Part shown: piece by piece, positions 28,186 to 35,030 of the stretch
How the letters are laid out: each line of letters begins with the position of its first letter
Numbering within the stretch: position 1 is the first letter of the stretch
Source of the DNA: Deltaproteobacteria bacterium
GTDB taxonomy: Bacteria > Myxococcota_A > Polyangia > DRWM01 > JAAZOP01
Length of the DNA stretch: 35,030 nt
Direction: 5' to 3'
NCBI GenBank assembly: GCA_016930215.1
Contig: JAFGHH010000307.1
Location: forward strand, 1-35,030
Position numbers and translations under genes: made by a program
The notes under the pieces: model-generated
Database searches by the model: none
What the model saw: the letters and a program-made list of their open reading frames with translations, nothing else
Told to the model about the DNA's origin: nothing

Positions 28186-29293
28186 GGGCGCGGGCGAGGT
28201 AGCGGCGGACCTTGTCGACCCGCTCGACCTGGCCCCGCGCCGCGAACCGCTCGTAGAACCCGTCGCGGCGGAAGTCGTGGACCAGGCCGGCGAGCGGCTC
28301 GAGGCGCCGGACGAGCAGCTCGGCGGGCTCGGCGCGTCCGGCGAGCTCCTTGCCCCAGATCGCGGCGACGTCGCCGGCGAGCCGGACGAGCGCCTTGAGG
28401 ACGACGTCGCGGGTGACCATGTAGCGCTTGTTGTCGCCCCAGGCGTCGTCGGTGTGGCGGCGCACGGCCGCGAACAGGTCGCGCAGGTAGCGGTAGGCGC
28501 GCTCGCGGCTCCAGCCGCGGCCGTCGCGCACGAACGGCTCCATCTCCGGGCGGCGCACCAGCCGGTGGACCTCGGAGAACAGCTGGGCCTGGTTGATCCA
28601 CAGGTCCTGGCGCGAGCGGCCGCCGAGCATGTTGATGTGGTAGCGCAGGGGCGAGTCGCTCTCGGCGTACAGCCGCTTGAGCACGTCCGCCGCGACCTTC
28701 TTCTCCTCGTCGGTGCCGAACTCGATCCGGTCGTAGAGGTCGATCAGGTGCGACTTGTTGATGCGGGTGTGGGTCGAGTTGATGATCACGAACATCTCGG
28801 TCGCGAACTCGGCGGTCTTGCCGTCGAAGATCACGCACGGGATATCGATCCGCTGGTGCGCGTCCGGCTCGGAGAGGTAGAAGTGGAGGCCGGCGAGGCG
28901 GTGCTGGCCGTCGATCACCAGGAAGCGGCCCTTCGGCTCGTCGAGGTCGCCGGTACGATCGTGGCCGCGCAGCGGGTGGAACTCGAGCTCCTCGGTGGTG
29001 AACAGCAGGACCGCGCCGGGGACGAGCGGCTGGCCGGTCTCGTTGCGGAAGAAGTCGCGGATCTGGCGCACCTTGCGGCGGTTCAGGTCGCGTTGGAAGG
29101 CGCCGGTCGAGCGTTCGATGGCGCGGATGAAGCGTTCGACGTCGTCGGGCTCCTTCGCGGTCTCGCCCCCCACCGCCTCGCCCCGCTCGCCGTAGAACCG
29201 CGAGATGAACTGCACCTTCCGCAATACGTCCTCGGCCGGGTAGCTGACGAAGTAGAACTCGGCGTCCTTCTGGCGCATCCGCAGCGCGAGCAT
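28172..29293 (-). CDS. DGQHR-domain protein (DndB-like)
   Basis: GRFLVIDGQHRLAGLHF and ATEMFVIINSTHTRINKSHLIDLYDRIEF, typical of DGQHR/DndB family. AAAGGAGG SD upstream of the ATG at 29293. Confidence 0.85.
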   Translation of the reverse strand: MLALRMRQKDAEFYFVSYPAEDVLRKVQFISRFYGERGEAVGGETAKEPDDVERFIRAIERSTGAFQRDLNRRKVRQIRDFFRNETGQPLVPGAVLLFTTEELEFHPLRGHDRTGDLDEPKGRFLVIDGQHRLAGLHFYLSEPDAHQRIDIPCVIFDGKTAEFATEMFVIINSTHTRINKSHLIDLYDRIEFGTDEEKKVAADVLKRLYAESDSPLRYHINMLGGRSRQDLWINQAQLFSEVHRLVRRPEMEPFVRDGRGWSRERAYRYLRDLFAAVRRHTDDAWGDNKRYMVTRDVVLKALVRLAGDVAAIWGKELAGRAEPAELLVRRLEPLAGLVHDFRRDGFYERFAARGQVERVDKVRRYLARALKLD

Positions 29294-29401
29294 GTCGGTC
29301 GGGCCTCCTTTCGCGATGCCATCATCGAGTCCCGGACCGGAATGCGCAAGCCCCAACCGGGACGGGCCGGCTCGCCTCGGGCGGTCGGGAGCGGGCGGCC
29401 G

Positions 29402-29833
29402 TCATCCCCGGCCGGACGGCCTGCGGGCGGGCGGCGGACGTCGGCCGTCGAGCAGGTGGCGCAGGGCGAGGACGGGATGGCGCCAGGTGATGCGCGGTCC
29501 GGCGTAGCGCATCACCTCGCGGATCCGCTCGCGCATCGCCGGCCGGAAGCAGTGCACGTTGCACCGGAGGCAGGTCGGCTTGTCGGCGGCGAACGGGCAG
29601 TGGGCGAGGCGCTCCTGCACGTAGCGCCACAGCTCGTCGCACGCCGCGCAGGGGACCCGACCCGGACCATGGTGGTCCCGGCAGTACAGCTCGAGCATCA
29701 GGCGCACGGTGCGCGCCTCCCGGTCGAGCCGCCGGCGGGCGCGGCGGGCGTCGCGGTCGGCGGGCCGCGGCGCGGGCGTGGCGACCGGTGTTTCGCGGTC
29801 CGCGCGGGGCCGGTCCGCGTCGTGGTCGCTCAC
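29402..29833 (-). CDS. YgbA_NO family (nitrous oxide-stimulated promoter) protein
   Basis: EARTVRLMLELYCRDHHG...CAACDELWRYVQERLAHCPFAADKPTCLRCNVHCFRPAMRERIREVMRYAGPRITWRHPVLALRHLLDG matches my recollection of E. coli YgbA. GTG start overlaps the upstream stop (GTGA). Confidence 0.88.
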   Translation of the reverse strand: MSDHDADRPRADRETPVATPAPRPADRDARRARRRLDREARTVRLMLELYCRDHHGPGRVPCAACDELWRYVQERLAHCPFAADKPTCLRCNVHCFRPAMRERIREVMRYAGPRITWRHPVLALRHLLDGRRPPPARRPSGRG

Positions 29834-31104
29834 ACCGGGACCTCGCGCGGGCAGCGGGCGGCGATCACGCGGCTGACGTTGAGCCACCAGATCAGGTCGG
29901 GGTTGATCATCGGCTTGCCGTTGTTGAGCAGCGCCACGGCGATGTCGCGCTCCGGGTCGGCCCACACCAGCAGGTTGGTGAAGCCGATGTGGCCGAAGGC
30001 GCGCGGCGCGCCCGGACCGAACAGGCTGGCCCACTCGTGCCCCAGCATGAACCCCATCCCGTAGCCGAGCGGCAGCCACATCGTGAAGTCGAAGTTGAAG
30101 TGCGACTGCTCGCCGATCGCCCGCCGCACCGTCGGCCGCTCGAAGACGCGGACGCCGTCGAGCTGCCCGCCGCCGAGCAGCAGCTGGAAGAACCGCGAGG
30201 CCTCGTTCGCCGTGCAGTGGATGTTGCCCGACGGCACGACGGCGGTGAGGAACCGCGGGTCGTTCGACAGCCTGACCGTCTCCTCGAGCCCGGCGCCGAG
30301 GGCGCGGCGCAGCAGCCAGGAGACCGGGAAGATCGGCCGCAGGCCGGTGCAGACGTTCTTCGCCGTGCGCGGGAAGTCGGCCGGCGAGACGCCGAACGAC
30401 AGGTTGCGGAACCCCAGCGGCCGCAGCACCTCCCGCTCGAGGAACTCCTTGACCTCGACCCCGGCCACCCGGCGGATCAGCTCGGCCAGGATGTAGCCGC
30501 CGGTCAGCGCGTGGTAGGCCAGCCGGCGCCCCGGCGGCGTGAGCGGCTTGGCGTCGCAAAGCAGCCGGAGGATCCGGTCGGGGTCGGCCAGGATGTCGAG
30601 GTCCAGCTCGACGTCGGGGAGCACCGGGATCCCGGCGGTGTGCGTCAGCACGTGCCGGATCGTGATCCAGTGCTTGCCGTGCCGCCCGAACTCCGGGATG
30701 TAGTCGACGACCGCGTCGTCGACCCGCAGCAGGTTCCGCTCGTTGCACAGGTGGATCAGCATCGAGGTGATCGATTTCGAGGCCGACATCAGGCTGTACA
30801 GCGTGTCCGGCGAGGCGACGAGCTTCGGGGCGTCGGCGGGGAGGTCGGGCTCGTTGCCGACGAGGTGGCCGACCGTGCGGTCGAGCACCACCTTGCCGCG
30901 GCGGCGCAGGCAAAGCGCGATCGAGGGCTGCAGCCCCGTCCGGTAGAAGCGGATCACGGCGTCCCAGATCGCCTCGACGTCGGCCCGCGTCAGCCCGGCC
31001 TCCGCCGGGTCGCACTCCGCCTCGCTGCGGCGCGTGACCTCCTCCGGCGGGTAGACGCGGACGTGGTGGAACGGGTTGCCGGGGAGCGGCTCCGAAGGCG
31101 TCAT
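29830..31104 (-). CDS. Serine hydrolase, beta-lactamase class C / penicillin-binding-protein fold
   Basis: LYSLMSASKSITSMLIH (SxxK), YHALTGGYILAELIRRVAG, HIGFTNLLVWADPERDIAVALLNNG. Confidence 0.9.
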   Translation of the reverse strand: MTPSEPLPGNPFHHVRVYPPEEVTRRSEAECDPAEAGLTRADVEAIWDAVIRFYRTGLQPSIALCLRRRGKVVLDRTVGHLVGNEPDLPADAPKLVASPDTLYSLMSASKSITSMLIHLCNERNLLRVDDAVVDYIPEFGRHGKHWITIRHVLTHTAGIPVLPDVELDLDILADPDRILRLLCDAKPLTPPGRRLAYHALTGGYILAELIRRVAGVEVKEFLEREVLRPLGFRNLSFGVSPADFPRTAKNVCTGLRPIFPVSWLLRRALGAGLEETVRLSNDPRFLTAVVPSGNIHCTANEASRFFQLLLGGGQLDGVRVFERPTVRRAIGEQSHFNFDFTMWLPLGYGMGFMLGHEWASLFGPGAPRAFGHIGFTNLLVWADPERDIAVALLNNGKPMINPDLIWWLNVSRVIAARCPREVPV

Positions 31105-31215
31105 CCGGCCGATGGTGCCCGGGAACGGGCCCGCGGTGCAACGCCCGCGAATGTGCGCTAGGCTCCGGCCCACCGGGCACCGGGGGATGCGGGCCGGCCT
31201 GCGGGAGGCGGAGCG

Positions 31216-32559
31216 ATGAGACGGACGCTGTGGGCCCTGACGGCACTGCTGCTGGCCGGGACGACGACGGCGGGCTGCGGGGACGACGACACCTCGAGCA
31301 CGGACGACGGCGGCCTCGACGTGGACGGCGCGGACGCGGATGCGGACGCGGATGCGGATGCGGATGCGGATGCGGATGCGGATGCGGATGCGGACGCGGA
31401 TGCGGATGCGGACGCGGACGCGGATGCGGACGCGGATGCGGATGCGGATGCGGACGGCGGGCACCTCTGCCCGCGCGATCCGGCGCCGGCGGACCGTGAG
31501 CGGTACGTGGTGGTCTCGCGGCCGTACGACGCGGACGGGGTCGGGGCGTCGACCTACGAGGTGCTGACGCTGGGGACGGACGGGACGCTGGCGCGCGACG
31601 GGGCGACGTTCGAGATGGGGCGTAGCGTGATGGGGGAGATCGCGTTCACGCCGGACGGCGAGCTGGGGTTCGTGGCGCAGGAGGACGGGACGGTGGGCGT
31701 GTTCCGGCTCGACGGGGCGGGGACGCCGGAGGTGCTCGAGGCGGGGTTGTCGGGGGCGTTCTACGCCGCGTCGGTGGTGATCGACCCGCAGGGCGACGTG
31801 GTCTACGTGCTGGACAGCGAGTGGCGGCGTGCGGACGGTGGCGGCGGGATCTACGCGTTGCGGATCGGTTGCGACGACTCGCTGGTCGACTCCGGGATGG
31901 TGGCGCCGGCCAAGTTGCCGTACACGATGGACTTCGTGCCGGGGCGGCCGGACCGTGCGGTGGTGTCGGCGAAGGACATCCTCGAAGTGACGACGGGGCC
32001 GGACGTGCACCTGCTCGACTGGGGCACGCCGCCGGCGGTCCTGGCGCGGGCCGACGCGTTCGCCGACGACGAGCAGATCGTCTCGGCGGCGGCGGTGACG
32101 TTCGACGGGCGGTACGCGCTGGTGGCCGACAACGCGGCCTACTCGGGGCTCCCGAACCGGATCGCGGTCGTGGCGTTGGACGGGGACGCGCTGCGGACGG
32201 TGGGGATGCTGGCGCCGTTCGACGACCCGGTGGCGCTCGTCGCCTCGCCGTTCGACGATGCGGTGCTGGTGGCGCTGGGGTTCGGCGACGCGCTGGAGTG
32301 GCTGGGCTACGACCCGGCGGACGCGGTGGAGCCGTTCGTGGAGATGGGGCCGCCGGCGTACGTGGGGGGCGGTCCGCAGCTTCCCTCGGCGGCGGTGCAG
32401 GTGGAGCGTGGGGCGCTGGCGGGGCTGGTGCTGGTGGCGGAGGTCTCGGGGATCCGGCGCGTGCGGTTCGACGGTGCCGGCGGGGTCACGGACCTGGGGC
32501 GGACCGACTTCGGTTCGGGGCTGCAGAACATCGTGGGGACGATCGGAGTGCAGCCGTGA
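31216..32559 (+). CDS. Beta-propeller-like lipoprotein with long (Ala-Asp)n linker
   Basis: Lipobox TTAGC; CGDDDTSSTDDGG linker; (AD)21; then propeller-like repeats (ASVVIDPQGDVVYVLDSEW, AVTFDGRYALVADNAAYSG). Confidence 0.8.
   Translation: MRRTLWALTALLLAGTTTAGCGDDDTSSTDDGGLDVDGADADADADADADADADADADADADADADADADADADADADADGGHLCPRDPAPADRERYVVVSRPYDADGVGASTYEVLTLGTDGTLARDGATFEMGRSVMGEIAFTPDGELGFVAQEDGTVGVFRLDGAGTPEVLEAGLSGAFYAASVVIDPQGDVVYVLDSEWRRADGGGGIYALRIGCDDSLVDSGMVAPAKLPYTMDFVPGRPDRAVVSAKDILEVTTGPDVHLLDWGTPPAVLARADAFADDEQIVSAAAVTFDGRYALVADNAAYSGLPNRIAVVALDGDALRTVGMLAPFDDPVALVASPFDDAVLVALGFGDALEWLGYDPADAVEPFVEMGPPAYVGGGPQLPSAAVQVERGALAGLVLVAEVSGIRRVRFDGAGGVTDLGRTDFGSGLQNIVGTIGVQP
31330..31455. 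repeat. Hexanucleotide tandem repeat (GCGGAY)21 encoding (Ala-Asp)21
   Basis: 21 contiguous 6-bp units, GCGGAT or GCGGAC, in frame with the lipoprotein ORF. Confidence 0.98.
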
Positions 32560-32574
32560 CGGCGGCCCGGTGGG

Positions 32575-32603
32575 TTGCCGTCGGGGCCGGAAGACGGTAA
32601 GGT
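32575..32603 (+). promoter_or_regulatory. Candidate promoter (TTGCCG-N17-TAAGGT)
   Basis: TTGCCG 32575-32580, 17-nt spacer, TAAGGT 32598-32603, upstream of the 32693 gene. Confidence 0.35.
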
Positions 32604-32692
32604 CGCGGCGTTCGTTCGGGCGGGGTCCGGGTCCCGGCGTGGTGTTCCGGGAGCGCGCCGTGCGGCGCGTCGTGGACCTCCGGGAGGGCGCG

Positions 32693-33730
32693 ATGACGAA
32701 GCGGATGCTGGTGCTGGGTCTGGTGGCGGCGGCGCTCGCCGCGGCGGCGAGTTGCAAGAAGGACGACGGCAAGGACGCGGTGAAGAAGTTCCATGCCGAG
32801 TTCGCCGGGCTGCACGAGGACGGCGTGAAGGACGGCTTCTTCCAGTGCCTGTACGGCGAGCCGAACCTGCCGACGGAGTCGGGGAAGTTCATCGAGCAGA
32901 TCAAGCGGCGGTTCGACTCCGACCCGGCCGGCTTCATCGAGGAGAAGTCCGAGGGGTGCCGTGTGGCGCTCGAGGCGACGGTCGACAAGGTGCGGCTGAT
33001 GACGGCGCCGACGGCCGAGCTGGGTTCGGCGCGCGACGCCTACACCGACGCGGCGACGGCGATGGCCGACGCCTGGACCAAGGTCCACCAGACCTTCGTG
33101 GACTTCAAGACCGTCGACGACGCGCGGATCGAGTTCAACGGCACGTACGCGCCGCTGCTGGAGAAGGCGGGCAACCGCGGTTGGGCGGTGATCCAGAAGT
33201 TCGAGAAGCCCGAGGAGCTGCAGGCGTTCCTGGAGCTCGACCCCGGGAACAAGGACGCGCTGCTGGGCGCCTACCGCTACCTCAACTTCGTCCTCTGCAT
33301 CCTCAAGGTCTACGACGTCGACCCGAACTCGCTGCTGATCGAGGACACCAAGGCGGCGGACGAGGGGCGGGCGTACCTGTTGGGGGTCAAGGCGCTGCGC
33401 GACAAGCTGACCAGCCTCTGCACCGGGGCCTACGGGACCTCGACGAACATCCTCGAGTGGGTGCAGCGGATCTCGACGCAGTGCTACGGTTCGCTCGAGG
33501 CGGTCGAGCCGGCGAAGCCGGAGTTGTTCGAGAAGATCATGCTCTGGTGGTCCAGCGACGGGGCGCGGGACCGGTCGGGCGAGGCCTACTCCTCGTACGC
33601 CGCGATCGGCGACACCTGCCTCAAGCAGACCATCGACCTCGACGAGCCGCTCAAGGAGTTCCTCAAGGTCTATGGCGAGTTCGTCAAGGCGGCCTCGGGC
33701 ATGGATCAGGCGCTCCGCGCCGCCCAGTAG
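32693..33730 (+). CDS. Hypothetical helical lipoprotein
   Basis: MTKRMLVLGLVAAALAAAASCKKDDGKDAVKKF..., lipobox ...AASC, mostly helical Lys/Glu/Ala-rich sequence. Confidence 0.75.
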   Translation: MTKRMLVLGLVAAALAAAASCKKDDGKDAVKKFHAEFAGLHEDGVKDGFFQCLYGEPNLPTESGKFIEQIKRRFDSDPAGFIEEKSEGCRVALEATVDKVRLMTAPTAELGSARDAYTDAATAMADAWTKVHQTFVDFKTVDDARIEFNGTYAPLLEKAGNRGWAVIQKFEKPEELQAFLELDPGNKDALLGAYRYLNFVLCILKVYDVDPNSLLIEDTKAADEGRAYLLGVKALRDKLTSLCTGAYGTSTNILEWVQRISTQCYGSLEAVEPAKPELFEKIMLWWSSDGARDRSGEAYSSYAAIGDTCLKQTIDLDEPLKEFLKVYGEFVKAASGMDQALRAAQ

Positions 33731-33742
33731 CGCGTTCCCCGG

Positions 33743-34156
<414 letters not shown>

Positions 34157-34464
34157 CGTCTCGTCTCCCTTCCGCGTCCCGCGGACCGCCCGCCGCTCCC
34201 GGCATTCCGGGTCGGGTGCCGTGCGCTTTCGGCGCGGATTCGGACGCGCAGTGGCTCGAACTGTACACGGGTGGGTGGGGGGTGAGTCAAGCGCGGCCGT
34301 CGTCTTCCGGGACTCCGTGCGCCTGCGGCACGGGGAGGGCGTCGGCACGGGGCGGTGCGGGCCGGGTGTCGGGCCGGGTTGCTCCGGGCGGGCGGGTCTC
34401 GTACGGTGCGGTCTCGCCGCGGCGCGGGGGAGACCGGGCCCGTGGGCGAAGGGGTGAGGCGACG

Positions 34465-35030
34465 ATGAAGCTCCAGTGTGCGACGTGTCGGGTGCAGTCG
34501 TGTCGTCAGCCGTCCGGCGGATCCGACCCGCCGTCGTTCTGTCCCGTCGTCGGGGCTCCCGACGTGCTGGCGCGGGCGCGGACGGTCTACGAGACGTCGC
34601 CGGCGACGCGGGAGCTGGCGGCGGCGGCGGCGCGGGTCGAGGCGGCGGGCTACTGTCGGTGGCCGCGGGTCGAGGAGGTGATGGAGTTCGCGCGGCGCCT
34701 CGGCACCGCGCGGCTGGGGATTGCGGCCTGCGTCGGCCTGTTGCGGGAGGCCGCGCTGCTGCAGGAGATCCTGGAGGCGAACGGTTTCGAGGTTCACAGC
34801 GTCTGCTGCAAGGTCGGTTCGATTCCGAAGGAGGCGATCGGGCTGGCGGACGGGGAGAAGATCCGCCCCGGTCGGTTCGAGGCGCTGTGCAATCCGGTGG
34901 CGCAGGCGGAGTTGTTGAACGAGGCGGGGACGGGTCTCAACGTCGTCGTCGGGTTGTGCGTCGGGCACGACAGCCTGTTCTTCAAGCACGCCGAAGCCCT
35001 GACCACCACGCTGGTCGCCAAGGACCGGGC
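34465..35030 (+). CDS. DUF1847 family protein (Cys-rich, putative metal-binding), 3' truncated by window edge
   Basis: ATG 34465: MKLQCATCRVQSCRQPSG...FCPVV...CNPVAQAELLNEAGTGLNVVVGLCVGHDSLFFKHAEALTTTLVAKDRA. Frame stays open to the window end, so it is absent from the ORF track. Confidence 0.85.
   Translation, partial: MKLQCATCRVQSCRQPSGGSDPPSFCPVVGAPDVLARARTVYETSPATRELAAAAARVEAAGYCRWPRVEEVMEFARRLGTARLGIAACVGLLREAALLQEILEANGFEVHSVCCKVGSIPKEAIGLADGEKIRPGRFEALCNPVAQAELLNEAGTGLNVVVGLCVGHDSLFFKHAEALTTTLVAKDR

Noticed and set aside
28172-31104. DGQHR-YgbA-serine hydrolase block as a full defence island
   Set aside because: No restriction, modification, nuclease, helicase or toxin-antitoxin genes are visible. 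Only the DGQHR protein hints at DNA modification.
31330-31455. Hexanucleotide tract considered as CRISPR array
   Set aside because: Contiguous 6-bp units, no spacers, and in frame inside a lipoprotein gene.
31340-31567. Plus-strand ORF of Met-Arg repeats over the hexanucleotide tract
   Set aside because: Out-of-frame reading of the repeat. The Ala-Asp frame has the signal peptide and downstream domain.
29830-32988. Long minus-strand ORF (1052 aa) extending upstream of the serine hydrolase, with (RIRIRV)n
   Set aside because: The real protein starts at ATG 31104. The upstream part is the antisense of the GCGGAY repeat lipoprotein.

Overview
This is a very GC-rich window of about 35 kb. Several features suggest a Myxococcota-like (deltaproteobacterial-type) chromosome: a MYXO-CTERM-like protein tail, MopE-type CNGxDDDCN motifs, a PilZ protein resembling the myxobacterial paralogous family, and many lipoproteins. 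From left to right it contains: the 3' part of a Ca2+-type P-type ATPase; a complete minus-strand rnf operon (rseC-rnfB-rnfC-rnfD-rnfG-rnfE-rnfA-apbE) with a strong candidate promoter; a ferritin-like protein; three secreted or lipoprotein genes (beta-helix, Cys-rich repeat, trypsin-like/MopE/MYXO-CTERM); a cobalamin riboswitch followed by a small lipoprotein, a BtuB-like TonB-dependent receptor and a beta-propeller lipoprotein; a VWA lipoprotein; leuS-lptE; an MBL-fold hydrolase; more lipoproteins, including an OmpA-like one; an alpha/beta esterase; an orphan DGQHR-domain (DndB-like) protein; a YgbA_NO-type protein translationally coupled to a beta-lactamase-fold hydrolase; a lipoprotein carrying a 21-unit GCGGAY (Ala-Asp)n tract; PilZ; and the start of a DUF1847 gene that is missing from the ORF track. 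The strongest candidate for a little-described system is the riboswitch-led cassette at 14.1-18.4 kb. It looks like a Myxococcota-type analogue of the Bacteroidetes BtuB/BtuG surface B12-capture machinery. I saw no CRISPR array, tRNA, rRNA or transposon. All family names come from motif recognition by eye; no database search was run.
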